Positions 1-6,734 of a stretch of 17,460 bases of DNA are shown piece by piece. Under the pieces are notes generated by a model. That model was not told the origin of the DNA. It saw only the letters and a list, made by a program, of their open reading frames with translations, and ran no database searches. The stretch's first letter is position 1, and each line of letters opens with the position of its first letter. Origin of the DNA: Chloroflexota bacterium (GTDB taxonomy: Bacteria; Chloroflexota; Dehalococcoidia; Dehalococcoidales; JAUYDJ01). A program made the position numbers and the translations under genes. Location: NCBI GenBank assembly GCA_030690025.1, contig JAUYDJ010000144.1, positions 1-17,460 on the forward strand, in the 5' to 3' direction.

Positions 1-108
1 GTAATCGATATCCCCTTCGGCGAGGCATTGATGGCCGGCGGCGGCATAGACTGCGCTACTTTGCAGATGGTCCGCGACCGCGGCCCCAAACTGGCGGACA
101 TAAAATAG
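1..108 (+). CDS. C-terminal fragment of an amidinotransferase / arginine-deiminase-type enzyme (5' end outside window)
   Basis: The reading frame is open from base 1 and ends at TAG 106-108, giving the last 35 residues of a protein that starts outside the window. The visible part carries GGGIDCAT (residues 13-20) followed by a conserved-looking R-D pair (25-26). A glycine run, then a cysteine, near the C-terminus is typical of the guanidino-group modifying superfamily (arginine/agmatine deiminases, dimethylarginine hydrolases, amidinotransferases), where that cysteine is the nucleophile. In many members the residue before the cysteine is His; here it is Asp. The gene points towards the TTT operon, with about 120 bases between the stops. 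The family call rests on this short motif only, and the exact substrate cannot be told. Confidence 0.5.
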   Translation, partial: VIDIPFGEALMAGGGIDCATLQMVRDRGPKLADIK

Positions 109-231
109 CACCTTCGATTACAGAAGCGGCCACCAGCAATAATCAAAAGATAATAAAGGAGAGATGCTAATAGTAAGAGACCTGGGCGAACCCGCCGAGG
201 AACAATCGTCAGCGCACCTTGCGGGTAAATC

Positions 232-792
232 TCAGAACAGACTACTCCCGGCAAGTATATCGAGCCTCAGAAAAAGTGAGAAGGCCGCCCAGACGAACAG
301 AGTAAAACCGCCCGTTATGGCCAAAGACTTTATGAGACTGAGACGAGCATAGAATTTCAGGAAAAGGAATATGAATAAGAAGGAGAACGCCAGGTAGCCG
401 AACAGGTAGAAAACGGCAAACCCACCCATAAACCACAAGAAGGTCTTGACTGTTTCCATAGTCTCACTTCGCCCGGCAGCTTCCGTGCCTTCTTCATCCG
501 CAGTGTCACCTTCACCTCTTGCCTTGAGCTCCTTTACCACCTGCTGTTCCCTGTTGGTCTTGAACAATTCGCCGCCCTTAAAACCCTGAAATTTCTCGCC
601 GAGCGCAGGAAAAATCATTTGCAACACATCGGCTGTGATTACCAGTAGGGCGGCTCCGCCCACTATCAGCGGGAACAGCTTTGCTTTGGTAGGAAACCCG
701 GCAGACTCGACCACAAATAACAAGGTGACAATGAACAGCAATGCAATGTAGTAGAATTCACCTTTGTGCCAGAATTTTGCTGTTCTATTCAT
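232..792 (-). CDS. tctB: TctB, small membrane subunit of a tripartite tricarboxylate transporter
   Basis: This 186-aa protein is the small integral membrane subunit of a TTT-family secondary transporter, which works with TctA and the binding protein TctC to take up carboxylates. Two hydrophobic segments lie at about residues 12-33 and 38-61. A long charged loop with many Glu, Lys and Asp follows (about 65-113), then two or three more hydrophobic segments from about 115 to the end. That layout of two spans, a hydrophilic loop and further spans is the TctB pattern. Its ATG overlaps the tctA stop as ATGA (789-792), so translation is probably coupled. It is the last gene of the operon. Sequence conservation in TctB is low, so the name rests on topology together with the adjacent, unmistakable tctA. 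Confidence 0.85.
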   Translation of the reverse strand: MNRTAKFWHKGEFYYIALLFIVTLLFVVESAGFPTKAKLFPLIVGGAALLVITADVLQMIFPALGEKFQGFKGGELFKTNREQQVVKELKARGEGDTADEEGTEAAGRSETMETVKTFLWFMGGFAVFYLFGYLAFSFLFIFLFLKFYARLSLIKSLAITGGFTLFVWAAFSLFLRLDILAGSSLF

Positions 793-2285
793 TTCGCTGG
801 CCTCTTTCGGAGAGGTATTATTATAGCGAGCAATACGGTAACCACAATAACGATAACCAGCGCCAGGCTAATGGGACGGGTGAGGAATATGAGGCCGCCT
901 GTCCTGGTTATCTGAAGAGTCAGACCCAGATTTAGTTCGGCTATCTCCCCCAGAATCAGGCCAACGGCAAGCGTCATACGGGAGAACCCCCACTTCATCA
1001 TGAAAAAGGCGAAAATTCCCGTCGCGAGACACACAAACGAGTCCCAGATGGATTGCCTGATGACAAAAGCGCCCACCAAAGTAAGAACGATAATAGTGGG
1101 GGCTACGATGTAACCCGGGACCATGCTTATTTTGGCCAGGTATTTTGCCGAAAACACGCCGATGACGGTTACGATAATGCAGGCAAACATGAGGGCAAAG
1201 ATGAGGCTGGAGACGGTGGGTAGCTGGGTAGTTAAGAGCCCAGGTCCGGGCTGCAAGCCATGGAGAGTAAAAGCACCCAGCAGCACCGCCATCTCCGCAC
1301 TTCCTGGAATACCAAAGGCCACCGTGGGCAGCAGGGATCCGCCGTCTTTGGCACTCATTGCACTCTCGGAGGCAATCACACCTCCCACCACTCCAGTCCC
1401 GAATTTAGCCTTCTTGGATGTCGCCGCGCCGGCTATCCAGGCCAGCATGCCGGCTACGGTGCCGCCAACTCCGGGTATTATACCGATCACTGTACCTATT
1501 ATTGAACTCTGGATGAACAAAGCAAGGTGTCTGATGGGTGACATGATTCCTTCCATCACGTGAGAAAACTTCTGCTCGGTTCTCACCTTGGCCGCAGGCT
1601 TGTAGCCGCCCATGGCCAGTTTGAAAGCCTCGGAGACAGCAAAAAGACCCATAATCGCAGCGCTGTAGTCTATCCCGTCCAGCAGGTAAGTGGCACCAAA
1701 TGTGAAGCGCAACGTGCCGGTTACCGGACTGATGCCGATAACTGAGAGCATCAACCCGACGGCTCCGGCAAATAAGCTCCGAAAAACATTCCCGGTCGTG
1801 AGAAAAGCGATACTGACTATGCCCACCACTGCCAGCAAGAAGAATTCAGGTGGCGCAAAGCTCATCAGCAAGATTGATACCACCGGGATGAGAACTACCA
1901 ATACAACCAGACCGAAGAGCGACCCCAGGACGGTGCTTGATGCGGACGCCCCTAAAGCCACCCCGGCCCTTCCCTTTACCGTCATAGGGTAACCGTCCAG
2001 AAGGGTGGATACGTTAGATGCGGTTCCGGGCACATTCAGGAGTATGGCAGTGATGGAGCCGCCGTAGGTAACCGAACCCATAGCGGCTCCCATCATTATC
2101 ATCGCCGATGTTGGGTCCATGCCCCACGAGAATGGTATGAGCAGGGAAAGCGCCACCACCCCGCCGATGCCGGGCAAGATTCCTATCACCAGGCCAACCA
2201 CGGCACCAAACAGCAAGAAAAGCGGGTTCAGTCCGCTGAAAACGGTAACCAGGGCCGGACCGAACGACAGAATAACTTCAAGCAT
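789..2285 (-). CDS. tctA: TctA, large membrane subunit of a tripartite tricarboxylate transporter
   Basis: This 498-aa polytopic membrane protein is the transport channel of the TTT system. Family signatures are clear: a Gly/Pro-rich first half with GILPGIGGVVAL and NVPGTASN, then LLDGYPM. In the second half come IPGVGGTVAGM, the ASESAMSAKDGGSLLP block and GIPGSAEMAVLLGA, followed by HGLQPGPGLL. These repeated Gly-Pro motifs are typical of TctA (PF01970), and about 500 residues is the usual length. The start at 2285 has an AAGGAT ribosome site about 9 bases upstream. A small hairpin (2306-2322, 6-bp stem) sits in the 87-base leader between the upstream nitroreductase gene and this start. It overlaps tctB by 4 bases. 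The transported substrate cannot be read from the sequence. Confidence 0.95.
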   Translation of the reverse strand: MLEVILSFGPALVTVFSGLNPLFLLFGAVVGLVIGILPGIGGVVALSLLIPFSWGMDPTSAMIMMGAAMGSVTYGGSITAILLNVPGTASNVSTLLDGYPMTVKGRAGVALGASASSTVLGSLFGLVVLVVLIPVVSILLMSFAPPEFFLLAVVGIVSIAFLTTGNVFRSLFAGAVGLMLSVIGISPVTGTLRFTFGATYLLDGIDYSAAIMGLFAVSEAFKLAMGGYKPAAKVRTEQKFSHVMEGIMSPIRHLALFIQSSIIGTVIGIIPGVGGTVAGMLAWIAGAATSKKAKFGTGVVGGVIASESAMSAKDGGSLLPTVAFGIPGSAEMAVLLGAFTLHGLQPGPGLLTTQLPTVSSLIFALMFACIIVTVIGVFSAKYLAKISMVPGYIVAPTIIVLTLVGAFVIRQSIWDSFVCLATGIFAFFMMKWGFSRMTLAVGLILGEIAELNLGLTLQITRTGGLIFLTRPISLALVIVIVVTVLLAIIIPLRKRPAK

Positions 2286-2372
2286 GACGCAACATCCTTT
2301 TTGCCACAGCGCTAACCGCTGTTTACCAGTTTAGAGCGTAGAGAGGCCGTATTTCCCTATTACCGGCGTCTA

Positions 2373-3116
2373 TTAAACCTTCTTTCGGTACGGGTAAGCG
2401 GGTACTGTCTTATTTCTCAGTTTCAGTAGGTAGTTATAGATATCTTCGCCGGTAGCATACTTGGTGCGGTCGTACTTTTCATAGTGCACCATCTCGCTCA
2501 GATCTCGCCGGTAATTCGGAGCCGGGGTATAGGCCGGATAACCTATGGGAACTATGGTGTGTACGGCAAATTCTACCGGAAGGTCGAGTAGGTCCTTGAG
2601 CCGTGCCTCGATAGCGGAGGATACAGTAACCCACTGGGAGCCCAGTCCGCACGCGGCGGCGGCCAGATGGATAATCTGGGTGGCATTGCCTATGTTTTTC
2701 AGGAAATGCGCCTGGGGGCCTCCCTCATGGATAATGAAGTGGGCGGCAATAACCGTGGCTTGAACTCTCCTGGGGTCGCCGCAGACGACGATAAATACCG
2801 GCGCGTCTTTGAAGGTAACGGTAGGTTCGCCCTGGCGGCCTTCACCGCGGTATGCCGGGTGCCTCAGCTCTTCCACCCTGGTTTTTTCGATATCCCAGTT
2901 ATATTTGTGAGCCTCCGCAATCAACTCAACTATCCTGTTCTTGGTCTCCGGGTTTTTTACCACGATGAATTCCCAAGGCTGGGCGTTGCCGCCGGACTGG
3001 GCGAAACGGGCCGCCTCGAGAATTTTCTCGATGCACCCATCGGGAATAGGGTCGGGATTGAACCGGCGAATAGTTCTCCGCTTCTTGGTTAATTCCAGAA
3101 ACTGGTCGATGTCCAT
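2373..3116 (-). CDS. Nitroreductase-family FMN oxidoreductase (second of a tandem pair)
   Basis: A 247-aa soluble flavoprotein of the nitroreductase family (PF00881), which generally binds FMN and reduces or dehydrogenates substrates using NAD(P)H. The N-terminal KKRRTIRRF matches the Arg-rich FMN phosphate-binding motif, SGGNAQPWEF the usual S-x-N-x-Q-P-W region, and AAACGLGSQW the late Gly-rich flavin-contact motif. The frame stays open 43 codons further upstream, but that extension would run into the neighbouring gene. The ATG at 3116 has GGAGG with a 7-base spacer and aligns with the paralogue, so it is chosen. Only 22 bases separate it from the upstream nitroreductase gene. By eye about two thirds of residues match that neighbour, indicating tandem duplication. 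The substrate is unknown; its place in a TTT operon suggests action on the imported compound. Confidence 0.9.
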   Translation of the reverse strand: MDIDQFLELTKKRRTIRRFNPDPIPDGCIEKILEAARFAQSGGNAQPWEFIVVKNPETKNRIVELIAEAHKYNWDIEKTRVEELRHPAYRGEGRQGEPTVTFKDAPVFIVVCGDPRRVQATVIAAHFIIHEGGPQAHFLKNIGNATQIIHLAAAACGLGSQWVTVSSAIEARLKDLLDLPVEFAVHTIVPIGYPAYTPAPNYRRDLSEMVHYEKYDRTKYATGEDIYNYLLKLRNKTVPAYPYRKKV

Positions 3117-3138
3117 TAATTTCCTCCAATATATGCCG

Positions 3139-3885
3139 TTATACTTTTTGGCCGGGTTTGCCGGGATAGGCAGGTATAGTCTTCTTGCGCAGATTGACCA
3201 GGAAGTTGCAAATATCATCCCCGGAGCGGTACTTGCTACGGTCATATTTTTCGTAATGGGTTATTTCATTTACTTCCCTTCGGTACGCGGGTGCCGGGGT
3301 GTAGGCCGGATAGCCGATGGGCACGACGGTATGAATAGACAGCTCAACCGGCACATCGAGCAGGGTTTTCAGGCGGGCCTCGATGGTACTGTTTATGCTG
3401 ACCCACTGCGCACCCAGGCCGCAGGCAGCCGCGGCCAGCTGCAGAATCTGCGTAGCATTGCCGATATTCTTCAGGAAATGGGCAAAGGGTCCGCCTTCAT
3501 TATTGAGGAACTGGCTGATAAGCACGGTTGCTTGGACGGTACGGGGGTCACCGCAGACCACAATAAAAACAGGCGCTTCCCGGAAGGATGACACCGGCTC
3601 CCCCTGGCGGCCATGAGCGAACCCCGGGTGTCTTATCTCTTCCAGCCTGGTCTTTTCAATGTCCCAGGTGTATTTTTTGCTTTCGATTACCAGGTCGGTT
3701 ATCTTATCTCTGGTAGCCCGGTCTTTTACAACGATGAACTCCCAGGACTGAGCATTTGCCCCTGATTGGGCAAAACGGGCGGCATCAATCATTTTCTCAA
3801 TACACCCATCCGGGATAGGGTCCGGCCTGAATTTGCGGATACTCCTTCTCGTCTTGGCGAGCTTTACGAACTCGTCTATTTGCAT
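3139..3885 (-). CDS. Nitroreductase-family FMN oxidoreductase (first of a tandem pair)
   Basis: A 248-aa paralogue of the next gene downstream, with the same domain: KTRRSIRKF at the N-terminus for FMN phosphate binding, SGANAQSWEF (the usual Pro is Ser here), APVFIVVCGDP in the core, and AAACGLGAQW near residue 160. The start has GGAGG about 6 bases upstream. It follows tctC after a 77-base gap holding a perfect hairpin and precedes its paralogue by 22 bases, all on one strand. Members of this family act as homodimers with flavin at the interface. Two linked paralogues could form two homodimers or a heterodimer, which the sequence alone does not decide. The Pro-to-Ser change next to the FMN region and divergence in residues 55-115 may mark different substrate choice. 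No secretion signal is present, so it is cytoplasmic. Confidence 0.9.
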   Translation of the reverse strand: MQIDEFVKLAKTRRSIRKFRPDPIPDGCIEKMIDAARFAQSGANAQSWEFIVVKDRATRDKITDLVIESKKYTWDIEKTRLEEIRHPGFAHGRQGEPVSSFREAPVFIVVCGDPRTVQATVLISQFLNNEGGPFAHFLKNIGNATQILQLAAAACGLGAQWVSINSTIEARLKTLLDVPVELSIHTVVPIGYPAYTPAPAYRREVNEITHYEKYDRSKYRSGDDICNFLVNLRKKTIPAYPGKPGQKV

Positions 3886-3900
3886 TCACTCCTCCAGTTT

Positions 3901-3933
3901 GAAGTAGCCTGGCGTTAAAAGCCAGGCTACTTC
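3901..3933 (-). promoter_or_regulatory. Perfect intercistronic hairpin between tctC and the nitroreductase genes
   Basis: Bases 3901-3913 and 3921-3933 are exact inverted repeats (13-bp stem, 7-base loop), extendable by one T-A pair. It lies 29 bases past the tctC stop and 15 bases before the next start, overlapping no gene. No run of T follows on the minus strand, so it is unlikely to be a strong intrinsic terminator. Hairpins in this position behind a binding-protein gene commonly protect the upstream mRNA from 3' exonucleases or attenuate transcription, giving more binding protein than membrane subunit. The structure is seen; the role is inferred. Confidence 0.7.
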
Positions 3934-3962
3934 AGGTGCTGCCCTTCTGTGAACCAGATAGC

Positions 3963-5039
3963 TTACTTAGGCTGTGCTTTCAGGGCTGCTTGAAGCAGCG
4001 GCACATACTTACTGTACGCCGCCAGGTTTCCAGATACCCACTTTTCGGTATCAGGGCCGTTCAAAGGCTTCCGCAACGGATGGTCAGCCTTTGTCATCCA
4101 GGCAATGAATTCCGGGTCCTTCATCGTCTTCCAGAACGCGTCCCTGAGTGCGGCGGTTATATCAGCCGGCAATCCGGGCGGGCCGACGATGGCGCGGTTG
4201 GTGGCCACAACGCCTGACGTAGCTAAGTCTTTGTATCCCAGTTCTGCAACGTTGGGGACATTGGGCAACCAGCTTTCCCTGAAATCACTTATTATCCCAA
4301 GCGCCACCAGGTCGCCGGCCAGTAATTGGGACTTGATGGTGCCTATCGAGCCGACGTAAATATCGCAATCACCGCGCATTACGGCCAGGGCTATGTCCGT
4401 GGTGCCTTTGTAACCGGAGACAAGCTTATAGTTCAGGCCAAGACTCTCACCGACTATCATGGCCGAGACCCAGCTGCCTCCGCCCACACCGGTGTTACCA
4501 ATAGAAATGGATTGCTTGGCATTTTTCAAGTCCGCTATACTTTTGTATGGCGAGTTCTTACCTACGGCGATGGGATATTCCTCGCTGTCCACGAAACCGA
4601 TAAAAGTGAACTTCGTTGGGTCATATTTTACCTCGGTAACCAGACTGGCGGCGGCAATAGCCGGATAGTTCACCATCCCGAGTGTCAGGCCATCCATTTT
4701 GCCATTGTATATATTGGTGGTACCCTCGATGCCCCCTGACCCGGCTAGATTATCAATGACGATATCGTAGCTTGAGTTCAGGTATTTCTTCATGTAGGGA
4801 GCCATGCCTCTGGACACTACATCGAAGCCGCCGCCGGTGGAAAAGGGTACTACCCAGTGAATAACGCCGGTAGGATAGTTCAGCTTTGGTGGCGGCGCAG
4901 GTGCTGGAGCCGGGGCCGGCGCTGGTGCCGGGGCTGGTGCTGGAGCCGGGACGGGGGCGGGCGCTGGTTTGGCACACGCCTGGGCGAGCAGTATTCCTAA
5001 CGTTAGAACCAGGCTTAGGACCATTAGTTTTCGTTTCAT
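3963..5039 (-). CDS. tctC: TctC-type (Bug family) solute-binding lipoprotein
   Basis: A 358-aa extracytoplasmic binding protein of the TTT system. Residues 1-21 form a signal peptide (MKRK, a hydrophobic core, then LLAQA) ending at Cys22, a lipobox that would anchor the protein to the membrane by lipid. Residues 25-51 are an almost pure Ala-Pro linker. The binding domain follows: VVPFSTGGGFDVVSR is the signature that holds the substrate carboxylate in Bug proteins, followed by NLAGSGG, and later TGVGGGS and the VGPPGLP motif typical of the family. AGGAGG with a 6-base spacer supports the ATG at 5039. It is the first gene of the operon. Bug proteins bind diverse carboxylates (citrate, amino-acid-like, aromatic), so the ligand is not predicted. 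Confidence 0.93.
   Translation of the reverse strand: MKRKLMVLSLVLTLGILLAQACAKPAPAPVPAPAPAPAPAPAPAPAPAPPPKLNYPTGVIHWVVPFSTGGGFDVVSRGMAPYMKKYLNSSYDIVIDNLAGSGGIEGTTNIYNGKMDGLTLGMVNYPAIAAASLVTEVKYDPTKFTFIGFVDSEEYPIAVGKNSPYKSIADLKNAKQSISIGNTGVGGGSWVSAMIVGESLGLNYKLVSGYKGTTDIALAVMRGDCDIYVGSIGTIKSQLLAGDLVALGIISDFRESWLPNVPNVAELGYKDLATSGVVATNRAIVGPPGLPADITAALRDAFWKTMKDPEFIAWMTKADHPLRKPLNGPDTEKWVSGNLAAYSKYVPLLQAALKAQPK
4887..4967 (-). repeat. Low-complexity repeat encoding the Ala-Pro linker of TctC
   Basis: Twenty-seven codons of nearly alternating Pro and Ala (one Val replaces an Ala) encode residues 25-51, directly after the lipidated cysteine. Codons vary (CCA/CCG/CCC/CCT, GCG/GCC/GCT), so the DNA is GC-rich and quasi-repetitive rather than an exact tandem repeat. 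It likely spaces the binding domain from the membrane or wall layer. Its length may vary between strains. Confidence 0.8.
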
Positions 5040-5618
5040 ACGTACCTCCTAAGAAATGAGTCAAAAACCTGACCTTTTTTGCTTTTATTCTCGCATATAT
5101 GTCTCCTCATATGGACTTTGATTTACTGTATCCGGTGACGGCACAAATGAATAGACCATTTCTAGAGTCCAGAGCGTGTCTTCAATTTACCCTCGATGGT
5201 TATTTCAATGCTGCTAATCTAACCTTTGTTATTCACCTGACTGACGGGAAACGCAACAATTCTTACTCTAGCTTATACCCCCTTTTTGAACTTTTGTCAA
5301 ATGCGATGGGATAGGAATATGGTATCTATTCTATTGTTCAGAATAAACATCCATCCTATCAGAATAACAATCACAGCATAAAATTCACCACGATTTGCAG
5401 TCTGATTTTTATAGGACCATTCCGTTTAATGCTGGCTAGTCGTGAGCCAGACCCCCTATGAACTCTATAGCTACCAGCCGAGAGTCCAACTTCCGATGAA
5501 GTGCCAATCAGGAGGGGAAGGTAATATTAATCGAGTTACGAACCGCCTCTCTGAAACTGACAACGGACTTTAGTGTCCGCGTCCTTGGATAATGTTTACA
5601 GTTGGCAATCCGAGACTG
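5040..5618. other. Long intergenic stretch upstream of the tctC operon; no gene supported
   Basis: About 580 bases between tctC (transcribed leftwards from here) and the 3' end of hemW. The longest frame (5099-5314, plus) lacks a ribosome site and resembles no family. The sequence is AT-richer than its flanks. Two small hairpins are visible: 5432-5450 (6-bp stem, 7-base loop) and 5564-5579 (5-bp stem, 6-base loop). The latter lies about 40 bases past the hemW stop and could be a weak terminator. The tctC promoter and any operator should lie here, but no convincing -35/-10 pair could be assigned. Confidence 0.5.
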
Positions 5619-6734
5619 CTAACTCGATAAAACCCTACAGAATATTGGATTCGAAGTAAGGACTCTCGAGGGTATCAACCGGTAACTTGAGCCGTCGTAG
5701 ACGAGCGCCCCGGCCGTGGCCATCTCGTCCAGTCTGCCAAACAGGTCCTGAACATTTTCGTAGCCGAACCGTGCGGCGAGCTCACCCGTGTTCAGCCCCT
5801 CTGAAAGCAGGCGCAGCCGCAGCATCGCCTCTTCGGCTGCCTTTGCTTGTACTCCTAATTCCTCCACACCTTCTCTCTGGCCAGCCGGGTTCCCGAGGTA
5901 AGCATGAAAATCGGGTCGGTTGTTGAAGCGCTTGCCGTGATAGTGTGACGCTGCTGCCGGACCTAAACCGAGATATTCACCACCCCGCCAGTAATTGAGG
6001 TTGTGTAAACATTCGTGACCCTTGAGAGCGAAGTTGGATATCTCGTAGTGAATAAACGCGTGTCTCTCAAGAAACCGGCTTGCCTGGTCGAAAAGCTCAG
6101 CCTGCGCATCGTCGGAGAGAAGGTCACCGGGCGGACTGGCTGCCAGGGGCGTACCTTCTTCGACCGAGAGGCAGTACAATGAGAGGTGCTCGATACCCAG
6201 CCCGGTCAAAGTTTCCAGACCCATACGGAGAGTTTCCCATTCCTGCCCGGGAAGTCCAATGATGAGGTCGGCGGAGACAGTCCGGAAACCTAATTTCCTG
6301 GCCCGTCTCAAAGTCTCTATTGCCTGGGCGGCGCGGTGAATCCTGCCCACACTCTCAAGTTCGTAGTCGGAAAGGGACTGGACGCCTACGGACAACCGGT
6401 CTATCCCCATCTCTCTGGTAGTCTCAAGCAACTGGACCGTAGCTGATTCCGGGTTAACCTCGATTGTTGCTTCGGCCAGTCCAGATAAGTCAAGACACTG
6501 GCGTAGACCGTAAATGAGCTTCCTGAGGTTTTCGTCTCCAAGCAGGCTTGGTGTTCCTCCCCCGAGATACAGGGTGCGAAACGGTACTCCGGTATACGCA
6601 CGGCATTCACTGAGGACAGCTTCAACGTAGCGCTCGACAAGTCCAAGCTGCCCCGCCAGAGAATAAAAATCGCAATAGGCGCATTTTCTGATGCAGAAGG
6701 GAACGTGGATATAGAGCCCTCTTATGTTACTCAT
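5619..6734 (-). CDS. hemW: HemW, radical-SAM heme chaperone (coproporphyrinogen oxidase-like)
   Basis: A 371-aa radical SAM protein. C14-xxx-C18-xx-C21 binds the 4Fe-4S cluster; the position after C21-x is Phe, not the fourth Cys of true HemN. LYLGGGTPSLL is the family SAM-binding motif. HNLNYW in the second half matches the HNxxYW heme-binding signature that separates HemW from HemN. So it is more likely a heme chaperone that delivers heme to respiratory proteins than an oxygen-independent coproporphyrinogen III oxidase. The start (6734) lies inside the 3' end of lepA (8-base overlap), so translation is coupled. The lepA-hemW pair is also seen in other bacteria. The length is ordinary and the frame is intact to its C-terminal HTH-like domain. 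Confidence 0.92.
   Translation of the reverse strand: MSNIRGLYIHVPFCIRKCAYCDFYSLAGQLGLVERYVEAVLSECRAYTGVPFRTLYLGGGTPSLLGDENLRKLIYGLRQCLDLSGLAEATIEVNPESATVQLLETTREMGIDRLSVGVQSLSDYELESVGRIHRAAQAIETLRRARKLGFRTVSADLIIGLPGQEWETLRMGLETLTGLGIEHLSLYCLSVEEGTPLAASPPGDLLSDDAQAELFDQASRFLERHAFIHYEISNFALKGHECLHNLNYWRGGEYLGLGPAAASHYHGKRFNNRPDFHAYLGNPAGQREGVEELGVQAKAAEEAMLRLRLLSEGLNTGELAARFGYENVQDLFGRLDEMATAGALVYDGSSYRLIPSRVLTSNPIFCRVLSS

Noticed and set aside
1123..1563. 146-aa plus-strand open frame opposite tctA
   Set aside because: Antisense shadow; its Pro/Ala/Thr-rich composition mirrors the Gly/Ala-rich TctA.
3117..3245. 43-codon N-terminal extension of the second nitroreductase
   Set aside because: It would overlap the coding end of the neighbouring paralogue. 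The ATG at 3116 has a strong ribosome site and aligns with that paralogue.
5099..5314. 71-aa plus-strand open frame upstream of tctC
   Set aside because: No ribosome site, no recognisable family features, and it would occupy the likely promoter region of the opposing operon.
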